The notes under the pieces: generated by a model | Database searches by the model: none | Told to the model about the DNA's origin: nothing | What the model saw: the letters and a program-made list of their open reading frames with translations, nothing else | Translations under genes and position numbers: made by a program | From: Legionella impletisoli | GTDB taxonomy: Bacteria > Pseudomonadota > Gammaproteobacteria > Legionellales > Legionellaceae | Assembly (NCBI RefSeq): GCF_900639875.1 | Contig: NZ_CAAAIA010000003.1 | Coordinates: forward strand, 1-64,000 | Direction: 5' to 3' | DNA length: 64,000 bases | In this document: positions 1 to 13,316 of the stretch, piece after piece | Layout of the letters: each line of letters starts with the position of its first letter | How positions within the stretch are numbered: the stretch's first letter is position 1

Positions 1-47
<47 letters not shown>

Positions 48-130
48 AAATAAAGCACGACAACATTAAAGCGCCCACACAGTTTGTTTTCTTAAGATGT
101 CTTTTGGCTCGCAATCACGCAGAGCTGCTC

Positions 131-207
<77 letters not shown>

Positions 208-272
208 CCGCAAGCGCGAGCAAGATTGTTCAGATGAAAGCATTTGGTTGAATGTTTTCATCTGGGAAATCC

Positions 273-424
273 GGACGTTCATTAACAATTTGGTAGATAT
301 TAAAGAGGCAGTTTTACGGACTTAGGTCTGTAAGACGACACAAGCGTCGTAGTCTGAGCTTTAGGGTTCAGGAGAAAACTACGAGAAACCTGGATTGTAT
401 GATCTCAAATTATTGAGGTTATAT

Positions 425-431
<7 letters not shown>
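273..431 (+). other. Left arm of pre-23S processing stem
   Basis: Two segments here pair with the region behind 23S. TTGGTAGATATTAAA at 290-304 is the exact complement of 3496-3510, GGACGTTC at 273-280 matches 3521-3528, and AGGTTATATGGTCAAG at 416-431 matches 3425-3440. Together they form the long stem that loops out 23S rRNA, the usual RNase III substrate. The pairing is visible; the cleavage is inferred. Confidence 0.8.
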
Positions 432-3424
<2,993 letters not shown>

Positions 3425-3433
<9 letters not shown>

Positions 3434-3528
3434 ATAACCTGAATGATTTGCGTGTTTAGGTTGAAAAGAATTTAGGTGCGCTTGTGTAAAAGCCTTTTAA
3501 TATCTACCAATGGGAATGAAGAACGTCC
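3425..3528 (+). other. Right arm of pre-23S processing stem
   Basis: Complement of the segments before 23S: 3425-3440 pairs with 416-431, 3496-3510 with 290-304 and 3521-3528 with 273-280. It lies between the end of mature 23S and 5S. Confidence 0.8.
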
Positions 3529-3546
3529 TTAATTCCCAACCCGTTT

Positions 3547-3663
3547 TCCTGGCGACCATAGCCGTTTGGAACCACCTGATCCCATCCCGAACTCAGAAGT
3601 GAAACAGACGTACGCCGATGATAGTGTGGGGCTTCCCCATGCGAAAGTAGGTCATCGCCAGGG
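3547..3663 (+). rRNA. rrf: 5S ribosomal RNA
   Basis: About 117 nt with the terminal stem CCTGGCGA/TCGCCAGG (3548-3555 with 3655-3662) and the conserved segments CCGAACTCAGAAGTGAAAC and GTAGTGTGGGG-like loop E/helix region. It closes the rrn operon and is followed at once by a terminator. Confidence 0.96.
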
Positions 3664-3672
3664 TTTTATTCC

Positions 3673-3700
3673 GAAGCCAGATTAACCTCTGGCTTCTTTT
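3673..3700 (+). terminator. Terminator of the rrn operon
   Basis: A 9-bp stem GAAGCCAGA/TCTGGCTTC with a 6-nt loop, followed by TTTT. It lies 10 nt behind 5S. Confidence 0.85.
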
Positions 3701-3818
3701 GTCTGTAGTCATGAAAATATTTTATTGTCCAAGTGGAATCAGGGCAACATGTTTGGCTAGATAGGCAACTGGCTAAAAACAAAAAAAAGAAGTACAGTAG
3801 CAGTCCGAGAAGTATTTC

Positions 3819-3894
3819 GCTGGCATAGCTCAGCTGGTAGAGCAACTGATTTGTAATCAGTAGGTCCCGGGTTCGACTCCTGGTGCCAGCACCA
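3819..3894 (+). tRNA. tRNA-Thr (TGT)
   Basis: Acceptor stem GCTGGCA/TGCCAGC, encoded CCA and a 7-nt anticodon loop TTTGTAA giving anticodon TGT. It is first in the tRNA-Thr, tRNA-Tyr, tRNA-Gly, tRNA-Thr cluster ahead of tufB, an arrangement shared with E. coli thrU-tyrU-glyT-thrT-tufB. No clear promoter was found in the 118 nt before it. Confidence 0.97.
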
Positions 3895-3966
3895 CCTAAA
3901 ACATTGCTAAATACCTAAAAAGCTATTGACTTTAATTGTCTCATGAAAGAAAATGGCGTTCTTTTT

Positions 3967-4051
<85 letters not shown>

Positions 4052-4141
4052 TGCTAGATAGAAGGAACTAGAAATAAAATGCTAGAAAGAGTGAATGAAC
4101 GTTTATCTAACTCTGGTTGTGGTTTCTGAGTTCTGGAGATT

Positions 4142-4215
<74 letters not shown>

Positions 4216-4258
4216 AATATTGAGAGAAGTAAGGCTGTAGAAGTCCTATGTTACTAAA

Positions 4259-4333
4259 GCCCACATAGCTCAGGGGCAGAGCACTTCCTTGGTAAGGAAG
4301 AGGTCGCTGGTTCAATTCCAGCTGTGGGCACCA
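4259..4333 (+). tRNA. tRNA-Thr (GGT)
   Basis: Acceptor stem GCCCACA/TGTGGGC, anticodon loop TTGGTAA (anticodon GGT) and encoded CCA. It ends 38 nt before the EF-Tu start codon, so it is probably cut from the same transcript as tufB. Confidence 0.97.
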
Positions 4334-4371
4334 TGAAATCAATCACTAAATGTAATGGGGGAGATTTTCCG

Positions 4372-5562
4372 ATGGCAAAGGAAAAATTTGAACGTAAAAA
4401 GCCGCACGTAAACGTAGGCACGATTGGTCACGTAGACCATGGTAAGACGACACTTACTGCTGCAATTACAACGATTATGGCGAAGAAGTATGGCGGCATG
4501 GCAAAAGCTTATGACCAAATTGATGCGGCTCCAGAAGAGCGCGAGCGTGGTATTACCATATCGACGGCTCACGTTGAATATGAATCAGCTGCACGCCACT
4601 ATGCACACGTAGATTGCCCAGGCCACGCCGACTATGTGAAGAACATGATTACGGGTGCGGCCCAAATGGATGGCGCGATTTTAGTTGTATCTGCTGCTGA
4701 CGGTCCTATGCCACAGACACGAGAACATATTTTACTATCTCGCCAAGTTGGTGTTCCTTATATTGTGGTCTATCTGAATAAGGCCGATATGGTTGATGAT
4801 CCGGAGCTGTTAGAGCTAGTAGAAATGGAAGTAAGAGATTTATTGAGCTCGTACGAATTTCCTGGTGACGATATTCCAATCGTTGTTGGCTCAGCTTTGA
4901 AGGCTTTAGAAGGCGATACAAGTGATATTGGTGTACCTTCGATTGAGAAGTTGGTTGAGACGATGGACTCATACATACCTGAGCCAGTTCGAAACATTGA
5001 TAAAGATTTCTTGTTGCCAATTGAAGACGTGTTCTCAATTTCTGGACGTGGAACGGTAGTTACCGGCCGGGTAGAAAGTGGAATAATTCACGTTGGTGAT
5101 GAAGTTGAGATTGTAGGAATTAAAGACACCACTAAAACGACTTGCACCGGAGTTGAGATGTTCCGCAAGTTGCTTGATGAGGGCCGTGCGGGGGATAACG
5201 TTGGTGTTCTACTACGTGGTACGAAGCGCGATGAAGTTGAGCGTGGTCAAGTATTGGCTAAGCCAGGCACCATCAAGCCACACACAAAATTTGAAGCCGA
5301 AGTATACGTCTTATCAAAAGAAGAAGGTGGACGTCATACCCCATTTTTCAACGGCTATCGCCCACAGTTTTACTTCAGAACCACCGACGTAACTGGAACA
5401 TGTGATTTACCAGAAGGTACAGAAATGGTAATGCCAGGAGACAACGTTCAAATGACCGTTAGCCTGCATGCTCCAATTGCAATGGATGAAGGCTTGCGCT
5501 TTGCTATCCGTGAAGGTGGTCGTACCGTTGGTGCGGGTGTTGTCGCTAAAATCATCGAGTAA
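4372..5562 (+). CDS. tufB: Elongation factor Tu, copy 1
   Basis: EF-Tu (396 aa) is the GTPase that carries aminoacyl-tRNA to the ribosomal A site. The G1 loop GHVDHGKT, G3 DCPGH and G4 NKAD motifs are present; E. coli has NKCD at the last. The ATG at 4372 follows the purine-rich GGGGGAG and gives the family N-terminus [13 protein letters not shown] longer reading frame starting at 4324 would run into tRNA-Thr and is not used. The protein is identical to the second copy at 20849-22039, and the DNA differs at only scattered silent sites, which points to gene conversion. Confidence 0.98.
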   Translation: MAKEKFERKKPHVNVGTIGHVDHGKTTLTAAITTIMAKKYGGMAKAYDQIDAAPEERERGITISTAHVEYESAARHYAHVDCPGHADYVKNMITGAAQMDGAILVVSAADGPMPQTREHILLSRQVGVPYIVVYLNKADMVDDPELLELVEMEVRDLLSSYEFPGDDIPIVVGSALKALEGDTSDIGVPSIEKLVETMDSYIPEPVRNIDKDFLLPIEDVFSISGRGTVVTGRVESGIIHVGDEVEIVGIKDTTKTTCTGVEMFRKLLDEGRAGDNVGVLLRGTKRDEVERGQVLAKPGTIKPHTKFEAEVYVLSKEEGGRHTPFFNGYRPQFYFRTTDVTGTCDLPEGTEMVMPGDNVQMTVSLHAPIAMDEGLRFAIREGGRTVGAGVVAKIIE

Positions 5563-5585
5563 TCGTTTTGCTTGATGAATTGATG

Positions 5586-5616
5586 GCCTTCTTTAGTATA
5601 AATTGCTGAAGAAGGC
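5586..5616 (+). other. Hairpin between tufB and tRNA-Trp
   Basis: A perfect 8-bp inverted repeat GCCTTCTT/AAGAAGGC with a 15-nt loop. There is no T tract, so it may be a processing signal or a weak attenuator rather than a full terminator. Confidence 0.45.
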
Positions 5617-5627
5617 ATAATAAAGTT

Positions 5628-5703
5628 AGGCCAGTAGCTCAATTGGCAGAGCGGCGGTCTCCAAAACCGCAGGTTGGGGGTTCGATTCCCTCCTGGCCTG
5701 CCA
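5628..5703 (+). tRNA. tRNA-Trp (CCA)
   Basis: Acceptor stem AGGCCAG/CTGGCCT, discriminator G, encoded CCA and anticodon CCA in the loop CTCCAAA. It lies between tufB and secE, as in E. coli and many relatives. Confidence 0.97.
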
Positions 5704-5708
5704 GCTAA

Positions 5709-6089
5709 ATGATAAGTATGAAAAAAATTGAAAATTCTACTTCTAAGATAATGGATATATTCTCGTGGTTGGGCATAGCGCTTATAACTGCGGCTGCGTT
5801 TATTGGAACTTATCATTACCATTTTACCGCACCGATTGTTGCGTTAATTTGGGTATGTTGGCTCGTTTTAACGTTTGTATTTGGCTATCTTACAAGCACT
5901 GGTAAAGCGGTGTTTGCATTTGCAAAAGAGTCGAAAGTCGAGTTACAAAAAGTCGTTTGGCCTACTCGCCAAGAAACAATTCAAACCACATCGATTGTTA
6001 TGGCTATGGTAGCTGTGACTGGATTAATTCTATGGGGCATTGACGCCGCATTGATGTGGGTGATTGGTAAAATAACTCATTTAGGTTGA
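5709..6089 (+). CDS. secE: Preprotein translocase subunit SecE
   Basis: SecE (126 aa) is the small essential membrane subunit of the SecYEG channel. Three hydrophobic segments are visible, at about residues 16-33, 40-58 and 92-117. Between the second and third lies the conserved cytoplasmic amphipathic part with the family signature [13 protein letters not shown]. The start is uncertain: ATG 5709 and ATG 5718 are both in frame and neither has a clear ribosome binding site. The stop TGA lies just before nusG, so the two are coupled. Confidence 0.95.
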   Translation: MISMKKIENSTSKIMDIFSWLGIALITAAAFIGTYHYHFTAPIVALIWVCWLVLTFVFGYLTSTGKAVFAFAKESKVELQKVVWPTRQETIQTTSIVMAMVAVTGLILWGIDAALMWVIGKITHLG

Positions 6090-6094
6090 CCAAG

Positions 6095-6640
6095 GTGGAA
6101 GAACATAAATCCAAACAGTGGTACGTTGTTCATGCCTATTCAGGGTATGAGAATTTTGTTATGCGCGAAATAAAGTCGCGTGCGCAGCATCATAATCTTG
6201 AAGATAAAATCGGTGAGGTGGTTGTTCCTTCCGAAGAAGTGGTTGAAATGCGCGCCGGCCAAAAGCGAAAGAGTACACGAAAGTTCTTTCCTGGCTACGT
6301 GCTGGTTAGCATGATTATGGATGATGAAACCTGGCATATGATACGGGCAATTCCGCGTGTATTAGGCTTTATAGGCGGAACAAGCCAAACTCCTACGCCT
6401 ATTTCAGATAAGGAAGCTAATGCTATCCTTCAGCGCGTAGAAGAAGGCGTGACTAAGCCCAGGCCAAAAGTTCTATTCGAGCCGGGTGAGGTCGTACGCG
6501 TTAAAGAAGGCCCCTTTGTTGATTTCAACGGCGTAGTAGAAGAAGTGAATTATGAGAAAAACCGCTTAAGAGTGGCGGTGCTAATATTTGGGCGTTCAAC
6601 ACCTGTTGAGCTAGAGTTTAGCCAGGTAGAAAAAACCTAA
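6095..6640 (+). CDS. nusG: Transcription termination/antitermination factor NusG
   Basis: NusG binds RNA polymerase, suppresses pausing, works with Rho, and couples transcription to translation. The NGN domain ([31 protein letters not shown]) and the C-terminal KOW domain ([19 protein letters not shown]) are complete. The GTG at 6095 is chosen because it gives 181 residues with the same distance to WYVV as E. coli NusG and has TAGG about 9 nt upstream. A TTG at 6086 that overlaps the secE stop would add three residues. Confidence 0.96.
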   Translation: MEEHKSKQWYVVHAYSGYENFVMREIKSRAQHHNLEDKIGEVVVPSEEVVEMRAGQKRKSTRKFFPGYVLVSMIMDDETWHMIRAIPRVLGFIGGTSQTPTPISDKEANAILQRVEEGVTKPRPKVLFEPGEVVRVKEGPFVDFNGVVEEVNYEKNRLRVAVLIFGRSTPVELEFSQVEKT

Positions 6641-6704
6641 TTGACATTAATTTGGTGTCCCACTTGCTTGCAGTCGGATTAACATCAACGTGTTTGAACA
6701 ATAT

Positions 6705-6756
6705 AGCCTAGTAGCTTTGCTACTAGGCTTAACGTTATTTTGAGCGAAAACGCTCA
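6705..6756 (+). terminator. Two hairpins between nusG and rplK
   Basis: A 10-bp perfect stem AGCCTAGTAG/CTACTAGGCT with a 5-nt loop, followed by the loosely T-rich TAACGTTATTTT, is a probable terminator or attenuator. Straight after it is a 6-bp stem TGAGCG/CGCTCA with loop AAAA. The second could belong to the leader of the L11-L1 mRNA, where L1 binds in other bacteria; that role is inferred from position only. Confidence 0.55.
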
Positions 6757-6822
6757 GTTAACCGGGGAGCTTAAGTAACACGTAAAGTGTGAAATAGCGC
6801 GATACCCAAACGAGGAGTAAAT

Positions 6823-7260
6823 ATGGCTAAAAAAGTAGAAGCTTATATTAAATTGCAAATTCCTGCAGGAAAGGCTAATCCTAGTCCACCAGTTGGTCCC
6901 GCTTTAGGTCAACGTGGTGTGAACATTATGGAATTTTGTAAAGCATTTAATGCGAGCACACAAAATCTGGAACAGGGTCTTCCGATTCCTGTAGTAATTA
7001 CTGTGTACTCAGATCGCAGTTTTACCTTTATTACAAAGACACCACCTGCCTCGGTTCTTTTAAAGAAAGCAGCTGGAATAAGCAGCGGCAGTGGAACACC
7101 CAATTCTAAGAAAGTAGCTAAGCTTCATCGTACTCAACTCGAAGAAATTGCTAAGACCAAAGAGCCAGATCTTACCGCTGCAAGTTTAGATGCGGCAGTT
7201 CGCAGCATCGCTGGTACGGCACGCAGCATGGGTATTGAAGTTGAAGGCTTGGAGGAGTGA
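6823..7260 (+). CDS. rplK: 50S ribosomal protein L11
   Basis: L11 (145 aa) forms the base of the GTPase-associated stalk and is needed for RelA stimulation and thiostrepton binding. The N-terminal proline-rich loop ([21 protein letters not shown]) and the C-terminal rRNA-binding domain with [10 protein letters not shown] are intact. ATG 6823 follows a GAGGAG site. It is followed by rplA at 8 nt, the usual L11 operon pair. Confidence 0.98.
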   Translation: MAKKVEAYIKLQIPAGKANPSPPVGPALGQRGVNIMEFCKAFNASTQNLEQGLPIPVVITVYSDRSFTFITKTPPASVLLKKAAGISSGSGTPNSKKVAKLHRTQLEEIAKTKEPDLTAASLDAAVRSIAGTARSMGIEVEGLEE

Positions 7261-7268
7261 GGTTTACC

Positions 7269-7964
7269 ATGGCTAAATTAAGTAAAAAGCAACAGCAAAT
7301 TAGAGAAAAAATTAAAGCGACCCACCTATATAAGGCAGAAGAGGCGGTAAGTCTTCTTAAGGAATTTGCTAGCAAGAATTTTAAAGAGGGTGTCGACATC
7401 GCAGTAAATTTAGGCGTCGATCCACGTAAATCCGATCAAATGGTTCGTTCATCAACTAACTTACCAAATGGTACTGGAAAAACCGTTCGCGTTGCCGTAT
7501 TTGCACAGGGTGATAACGCACAGAAAGCAAAAGATGCCGGTGCAGATGTAGTCGGTTTTGAGGATTTAGCTGAACAAGTTAAAAATGGACAGCTTGATTT
7601 TGATGTGGTTATTGCTACACCGGATGCAATGCGTGTTGTTGGACAGCTAGGTCAGATTTTAGGTCCTAGAGGCTTGATGCCAAACCCCAAAGTTGGAACA
7701 GTTACAACCAACGTAGAGGGTGCCGTTAAAGATGCTAAGTCAGGTCAAGTCCGTTACCGTACGGATAAGAACGGTATTGTACACTGCACCGTTGGTAAGG
7801 TCGATTTTTCAGCAAAAGACATTATTGAAAACGTCGAAGCGTTAATTGCTGATTTGAAAAAAGCTAAGCCTTCCTCAGCAAAAGGCGTTTATATTAAGAA
7901 GATTACGTTATCTTCTACAATGGGTCCTGGATTAACTATTGATCCTGCTTCTATATCCGTGTAG
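7269..7964 (+). CDS. rplA: 50S ribosomal protein L1
   Basis: L1 (231 aa) builds the mobile stalk at the E site and in other bacteria represses its own operon. The signature around [21 protein letters not shown] and the C-terminal [16 protein letters not shown] are present. ATG 7269 gives the family start MAKLSKK and has GGAGG 14 nt upstream; an in-frame ATG at 7257 overlaps the rplK stop and is less likely. Confidence 0.98.
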   Translation: MAKLSKKQQQIREKIKATHLYKAEEAVSLLKEFASKNFKEGVDIAVNLGVDPRKSDQMVRSSTNLPNGTGKTVRVAVFAQGDNAQKAKDAGADVVGFEDLAEQVKNGQLDFDVVIATPDAMRVVGQLGQILGPRGLMPNPKVGTVTTNVEGAVKDAKSGQVRYRTDKNGIVHCTVGKVDFSAKDIIENVEALIADLKKAKPSSAKGVYIKKITLSSTMGPGLTIDPASISV

Positions 7965-8011
7965 AATTACCACCCATTTTTAAGTATTCACGGCATAGAC
8001 ATTGGTTCAAT

Positions 8012-8058
8012 GCCGTCGAAGACCGCAGGTGCGAATGCTTAATTTCCTGCGCAGACGG
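8012..8058 (+). promoter_or_regulatory. L10(L12)4 binding leader of rplJ
   Basis: The 176-nt gap before rplJ holds a nested structure: GCCGTC (8012-8017) with GACGG (8054-8058), enclosing CGCAGG (8024-8029) with CCTGCG (8046-8051), and the internal GAAGACC and AATGCTTAATTT segments. This is the conserved L10 leader that the L10-L12 complex binds to repress rplJL translation in gammaproteobacteria. It was recognised by sequence and position. Confidence 0.85.
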
Positions 8059-8140
8059 TGAACCGGCTCTGGGATCTTTCCGAGGCGGCCACCATAACTG
8101 TCAAATCAATACGATTTGAACAACTTAGGAGGTCAGTAAC

Positions 8141-8665
8141 GTGACATTGACATTAGCTGCAAAAAAAGCCGTTGTTGAAGAAGTAACTGGTGTTGCTTCG
8201 AAGGCTATTTCAGCAGTAGTTGCTGATTATCGCGGTTTAACTGTTAATCAAATGACTCACTTACGTGCAGAAGCACGTAAAGCGGGCGTATATCTGCGTG
8301 TTGTACCCAATACACTAACTCGCAGAGCATTTGAGAAAACAGATTTTGCCTGCCTCAATGACGTATTAGTTGGTCCTTTATTTATTGCTCTATCAATGGA
8401 AGCTCCCAGTGATGCAGCAAGACTATTAAAGGAATTTTCTAAAACGTATGACCGCTTAGAAATTAAAGCTTTATCCATTAGTGGGAAAGTCTTTGGCGTT
8501 GAGCAACTTGACTCGATTGCAAGCTTACCTACACGTGATGAAGCAATATCTAAGCTGATGTATGTGATGAAAGCACCAATTGAGAAGTTTGTTCGTACTA
8601 TAAAAGAACCACATGCAAAACTGGTTCGTACGATCGCTGCCATTAAAGACAGCAAAGCAGCATAA
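8141..8665 (+). CDS. rplJ: 50S ribosomal protein L10
   Basis: L10 (174 aa, GTG start behind a perfect AGGAGG) anchors the L7/L12 dimers on the large subunit and is the autogenous repressor of rplJL. The N-terminal rRNA-binding domain (VADYRGLTVNQMTHLR, YLRVVPNTL) and the C-terminal helix that holds L12 are present. It is a few residues longer than E. coli L10 (165 aa), mostly near the C-terminus. Confidence 0.97.
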   Translation: MTLTLAAKKAVVEEVTGVASKAISAVVADYRGLTVNQMTHLRAEARKAGVYLRVVPNTLTRRAFEKTDFACLNDVLVGPLFIALSMEAPSDAARLLKEFSKTYDRLEIKALSISGKVFGVEQLDSIASLPTRDEAISKLMYVMKAPIEKFVRTIKEPHAKLVRTIAAIKDSKAA

Positions 8666-8704
8666 ACCGATAATCTTAAAATATTTTTAACTTAGGAGCT
8701 AGAA

Positions 8705-9082
8705 ATGGCTGTATCAAAAAACGAGATCCTGGACACAATTGCTAATATGTCCGTAATGGAAGTGGTTGAATTAATCGAAGCAATGGAAGAGAAGTTCAAC
8801 GTTTCCGCAGCTTCTGCTGCTGTAGCTGTTGCAGCCCCTGCTGCTGGCGCCGCTGCCGCTGCCGAAGAAAAGACAGAGTTTGACGTTGTAATGACAAGCT
8901 TTGGCGAAAATAAAGTTGGCGTTATTAAAGCAATTCGCACAATCACAGGTTTAGGCTTAAAAGAAGCTAAAGACTTAGTAGAAGGTGCCCCTTCTACCGT
9001 TAAAGAAGGCGTTGCTAAAAATGAAGCTGAAGAGATTAAAAAGCAACTTGAAGAAGCTGGTGCTGCAGTCGAAATCAAGTAA
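8705..9082 (+). CDS. rplL: 50S ribosomal protein L7/L12
   Basis: L7/L12 (125 aa) is the multicopy stalk protein that recruits and stimulates translation GTPases. It shows an N-terminal dimerisation domain, an Ala-rich hinge at about residues 38-56, and the C-terminal domain with [23 protein letters not shown] 8705 follows GGAGCT. It lies 39 nt behind rplJ and is made from the same leader-controlled message. Confidence 0.98.
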   Translation: MAVSKNEILDTIANMSVMEVVELIEAMEEKFNVSAASAAVAVAAPAAGAAAAAEEKTEFDVVMTSFGENKVGVIKAIRTITGLGLKEAKDLVEGAPSTVKEGVAKNEAEEIKKQLEEAGAAVEIK

Positions 9083-9105
9083 TCTCAAGACTACATTTAA
9101 AATTG

Positions 9106-9131
9106 ACCCAGCCATGGCTACATGGCTGGGT
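9106..9131 (+). terminator. Attenuator between rplL and rpoB
   Basis: A perfect 11-bp stem ACCCAGCCATG/CATGGCTGGGT with a 4-nt loop but only a weak T stretch behind it. E. coli has a partial terminator at the same place that lowers rpoBC relative to rplL; the same role is inferred here. Confidence 0.7.
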
Positions 9132-9172
9132 TTACGTGTTTGAAGACTTCACTAAAATTAAGAGGAAACACC

Positions 9173-12100
9173 ATGGCCGAAGCAGTTGCTAACCCTCATT
9201 ATTCGCATGCTGAGAAAAAACGATTTCGCAAGAGCTTTGGTAAACAAGCCGAAAAGATGGAGATCCCAAATCTCCTTGATATTCAATTGAAATCCTATCG
9301 TGATTTCATCGATGCTGACTCATTATCTAATCAGCAGCAGAATACTGGTCTACATGCTGCTTTTTCATCCGTATTTCCGATTGAAAGCTTTTCTGGTAAC
9401 GCCCGCCTAGAATATGTTAGTTACAGTCTCGGTGAGCCTGCCTTTGATGTTAAAGAGTGTAAACTACGCGGATTAACCTATTCCGCACCCTTGCGTGTAA
9501 AAGTCCGATTAATCGTATTAGATAAAGACGCATCTGGCTCTGAAAAACCAATTAAGGACATTCGAGAGCAAGACGTATTCATGGGGGAAATTCCTCTCAT
9601 GACAGATGTAGGTACATTTGTTATCAATGGAACAGAGCGCGTTGTCGTTTCACAGCTCCACCGCTCTCCTGGTGTTATTTTTGAACACGATCGCGGCAAA
9701 ACCCACTCTTCAGGAAAATTACTTTACTCTGCTCGAATCATTCCCTATCGTGGGTCGTGGTTGGATTTTGAATTTGACCCGAAAGATTTAGTCTTTGTGC
9801 GTATTGATCGCCGACGTAAACTGCCCGTAACTATATTACTGAGAGCATTGGGTTATAGCACAGAAGAAATTCTTGCCGAATTTTTTGAAGCTACCCATGT
9901 CAAGTTAAAAAATGGTGAGTTTCATATTAATTTAATTCCAGCGCGTTTGCGCGGTGAAATTGCATCATTTGATATTAAAGCACCGAAATCAGACGAAGTT
10001 ATCGTAGAAGAAGGCCGCCGTATTACTTCTCGTCATATAAATATGATGGAGAAGAACAAAATGACTGATCTGGTCGTGCCGCGCGACTATCTTCTAGGAA
10101 AAGTTCTTGCAAAAGATCTCGTTGATAAATCAACGGGTGAGGCTATTGCGCTTGCAAATGATGAAATCACTGATGAATTGTTGGATTCAATTATTGATCA
10201 TGGGATTCATGAATTAGAGACAATTTATACCAATGAATTAGATCACGGCTCTTATATCTCAGATACATTGAGAATTGACCCTACATCAAATCAACTTGAG
10301 GCATTAGTCGAAATTTATCGCATGATGCGACCTGGTGAACCACCTACTAAAGAAGCGGCAGAAGCCCTCTTTAAAAACCTATTTTTCGCGGAAGACCGCT
10401 ATGATCTATCCGCCGTTGGTCGCATGAAGTTTAATCGTCGCGTAGGTCGTAAGGATGACGAAGGTCCAGGCACACTAACACAAGAAGATATATTAGCCGT
10501 TATTAAGACTTTGATTGATATTCGTAACGGCATTGGCATGGTTGACGATATTGATCACTTAGGAAACCGACGCGTTCGAAGTGTTGGTGAGATGGCTGAA
10601 AATCAATTTAGAGTAGGACTGGTGCGTGTAGAACGTGCTGTAAAAGAGCGTTTAAGTCTTGCGGAATCTGAGAATTTGATGCCTCAGGATTTAATTAACG
10701 CAAAACCTGTTTCAGCAGCCGTTAAGGAATTTTTTGGTTCAAGCCAGCTCTCGCAGTTTATGGATCAAGTTAATCCACTTTCTGGCGTAACCCATAAGCG
10801 CCGTGTATCTGCACTTGGCCCAGGCGGTTTGACGCGTGAGCGCGCAGGATTTGAAGTCCGTGACGTTCATACCACCCATTATGGTCGTGTGTGTCCAATT
10901 GAAACTCCTGAAGGTCCAAATATTGGTTTAATTAACTCATTGTCCGTATACGCGCGAACAAACGAGTATGGCTTTATTGAGACCCCGTGTAGAAAAGTAG
11001 CAGATGGTCGCGTGACGGATGAAATTGAATACATATCGGCTATTGAGGAAGTTGATCAATACATTGCACAATCAAATGTGCCCGTAGATAAGAACGGTAA
11101 GATTAAAGCAGATTTAGTTCCTTGCCGTCACCAAAATGAGTTCTCGCTTACTACGCCAGACAAAATTAATTATATGGACGTTTCTCCCAAGCAGATCGTT
11201 TCAGTTGCTGCCTCATTGATTCCATTTTTGGAGCACGATGATGCGAACCGCGCATTGATGGGATCAAACATGCAACGTCAGGCTGTTCCAACCTTGCGTG
11301 CCGAGAAACCTTTGGTGGGTACTGGAATGGAGCGTGCTGTGGCTTCTGATTCTGGGGTTTGTGTGGTTGCGAAACGCGGCGGGGTGATCGATCTTGTAGA
11401 TGCTGCACGCATCGTGGTACGAGTCAATGATGATGAGACCAAAGCCGGTGAAACTGGGGTCGATATCTACAATTTGACCAAATACTTTAGGTCGAACCAG
11501 GATACCTGCATCAACCAAATTCCAATTGTGTCTAAAGGCGATCGCATTACTAAAGGCGATATTCTAGCGGATGGTCCTTGTACCGATATGGGTGAGTTAG
11601 CACTAGGTCAAAATCTTTTAGTCGCATTCATGCCCTGGAACGGCTACAACTTTGAAGATTCCATTCTTATTTCAGAGCGCATTGTACAAGAAGATCGCTT
11701 TACGACGATTCACATTGAGGAACTGACTTGTATCGCTCGTGATACCAAGCTTGGAACTGAAGAGATCACATCTGATATTCCAAACGTAGGTGAAGCGGCT
11801 TTAGCTAACCTTGATGAGTCTGGCGTTGTTTATATTGGAGCGGAGGTTACAGCCGGCGATATTCTGGTCGGTAAGGTAACGCCAAAAGGCGAAACACAGC
11901 TTACACCAGAAGAAAAATTGTTACGCGCAATTTTCGGTGAAAAAGCTTCGGACGTGAAAGATTCTTCTTTACGCGTTCCTTCTGGAATGAATGGTACCGT
12001 TATTGATGTTCAGGTCTTTACTCGTGATGGGTTAGAAAAGGACGAGCGCGCTAAAAGCATTGAAGAAGAACATCTTGCACGCGTTCGCAAAGACTTAATT

Positions 12101-13279
12101 GATGAGCGACGAATTCGTGAAGAAGATATTTATCAGCGTGTCTATAATCTTTTGCTGGATAAAACCGCTACAGGCGGACCTGCTTCATTAAAGTCTGGGT
12201 CAAAAATCACAGCAAGCTACCTAGATAAACTAGAGCGCGAGAAGTGGTTTGATATTCGACTCAAAGATGATGATGCGAGTCAACAATTAGAGCAATCCTC
12301 TAAGCAGCTTGAATCACTAGAAAAAGAGATTGAGAAGCGTTTCAATGACAGCCGTAAGAAAATAGTTCAAGGCGATGATTTAGCTCCTGGTGTTTTAAAA
12401 ATTGTGAAAGTTTATCTCGCTGTTAAACGCCGCATTCAACCCGGTGATAAAATGGCTGGGCGTCATGGTAACAAAGGGGTTATTTCAATTGTTGTTCCCG
12501 TAGAAGACATGCCTTATATGGAGGATGGTACACCGGTTGATATCGTCTTAAATCCATTGGGTGTACCTTCACGAATGAACATCGGCCAGGTACTAGAAAC
12601 CCACTTAGGCCTGGCTGCTAAAGGCTTAGGTCTAAAAATTGGCAAGATGCTCGATGCGGATACTTCTTTGTCAGAAGTTCGTGATTACGTAAACAAAATC
12701 TACAACCACGACGAAGAGACTCGTGTAGCAATTAAAGATTTAAACGATGATGAGTTTAAAGTACTTGCTAATAATCTCAAAGGCGGCGTGCCAATGGCTA
12801 CTCCAGTATTTGATGGCGCGAGTGAGTCTGAAATTAAAGCCATGCTTAAACTGGCTGATTTACCGCAAGATGGTAAGACCACATTGTTTGACGGACGTAC
12901 TGGCCGTAAATTTGATAACCCAGTTACGGTCGGCTACATGTATATGCTTAAGTTAAATCACTTAGTCGATGACAAAATGCATGCCCGTTCTACCGGTTCC
13001 TACAGCCTTGTGACGCAACAGCCTCTAGGCGGTAAAGCACAATTTGGTGGACAGCGCTTTGGAGAGATGGAAGTCTGGGCTCTAGAGGCGTACGGTGCAG
13101 CCTACACATTACAAGAAATGTTAACGGTTAAATCAGATGACGTTGGAGGAAGAACCAAGATCTATAAAAACATTGTTGATGGTGATCATCGTATGGATCC
13201 AGGAATGCCTGAGTCATTCAACGTATTGTTGAAAGAAATCAGAGCATTAGGAATCGATATCGAACTCGAGCACGACTAA
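9173..13279 (+). CDS. rpoB: RNA polymerase subunit beta
   Basis: The beta subunit (1368 aa) forms one half of the RNA polymerase active cleft. Collinear with family members: the start resembles [14 protein letters not shown], the rifampicin region reads SQLSQFMDQ and [13 protein letters not shown] with the susceptible Asp, His and Ser present, and the C-terminal clamp ends with [20 protein letters not shown] 9173, behind AGAGGAAA, is chosen over the upstream in-frame ATG at 9122, which lies in the attenuator hairpin. Confidence 0.98.
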   Translation: MAEAVANPHYSHAEKKRFRKSFGKQAEKMEIPNLLDIQLKSYRDFIDADSLSNQQQNTGLHAAFSSVFPIESFSGNARLEYVSYSLGEPAFDVKECKLRGLTYSAPLRVKVRLIVLDKDASGSEKPIKDIREQDVFMGEIPLMTDVGTFVINGTERVVVSQLHRSPGVIFEHDRGKTHSSGKLLYSARIIPYRGSWLDFEFDPKDLVFVRIDRRRKLPVTILLRALGYSTEEILAEFFEATHVKLKNGEFHINLIPARLRGEIASFDIKAPKSDEVIVEEGRRITSRHINMMEKNKMTDLVVPRDYLLGKVLAKDLVDKSTGEAIALANDEITDELLDSIIDHGIHELETIYTNELDHGSYISDTLRIDPTSNQLEALVEIYRMMRPGEPPTKEAAEALFKNLFFAEDRYDLSAVGRMKFNRRVGRKDDEGPGTLTQEDILAVIKTLIDIRNGIGMVDDIDHLGNRRVRSVGEMAENQFRVGLVRVERAVKERLSLAESENLMPQDLINAKPVSAAVKEFFGSSQLSQFMDQVNPLSGVTHKRRVSALGPGGLTRERAGFEVRDVHTTHYGRVCPIETPEGPNIGLINSLSVYARTNEYGFIETPCRKVADGRVTDEIEYISAIEEVDQYIAQSNVPVDKNGKIKADLVPCRHQNEFSLTTPDKINYMDVSPKQIVSVAASLIPFLEHDDANRALMGSNMQRQAVPTLRAEKPLVGTGMERAVASDSGVCVVAKRGGVIDLVDAARIVVRVNDDETKAGETGVDIYNLTKYFRSNQDTCINQIPIVSKGDRITKGDILADGPCTDMGELALGQNLLVAFMPWNGYNFEDSILISERIVQEDRFTTIHIEELTCIARDTKLGTEEITSDIPNVGEAALANLDESGVVYIGAEVTAGDILVGKVTPKGETQLTPEEKLLRAIFGEKASDVKDSSLRVPSGMNGTVIDVQVFTRDGLEKDERAKSIEEEHLARVRKDLIDERRIREEDIYQRVYNLLLDKTATGGPASLKSGSKITASYLDKLEREKWFDIRLKDDDASQQLEQSSKQLESLEKEIEKRFNDSRKKIVQGDDLAPGVLKIVKVYLAVKRRIQPGDKMAGRHGNKGVISIVVPVEDMPYMEDGTPVDIVLNPLGVPSRMNIGQVLETHLGLAAKGLGLKIGKMLDADTSLSEVRDYVNKIYNHDEETRVAIKDLNDDEFKVLANNLKGGVPMATPVFDGASESEIKAMLKLADLPQDGKTTLFDGRTGRKFDNPVTVGYMYMLKLNHLVDDKMHARSTGSYSLVTQQPLGGKAQFGGQRFGEMEVWALEAYGAAYTLQEMLTVKSDDVGGRTKIYKNIVDGDHRMDPGMPESFNVLLKEIRALGIDIELEHD

Positions 13280-13316
13280 ACAATACTGACTATTGACCAA
13301 TTTTGGAGGCATTAAC

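Noticed and set aside
4706-5038. Antisense 110-codon frame in EF-Tu, repeated in the second copy at 21183-21515
   Set aside because: It appears twice only because the two EF-Tu genes are near-identical; codon pattern follows the sense strand.
6641-6665. Promoter from TTGACA directly after nusG
   Set aside because: No acceptable -10 box at 16-18 bp; kept out of the list.
10741-10840. Rifampicin-resistance changes in rpoB
   Set aside because: The Asp, His and Ser positions linked to resistance are the susceptible residues; the remaining differences from E. coli are typical of lineage variation.
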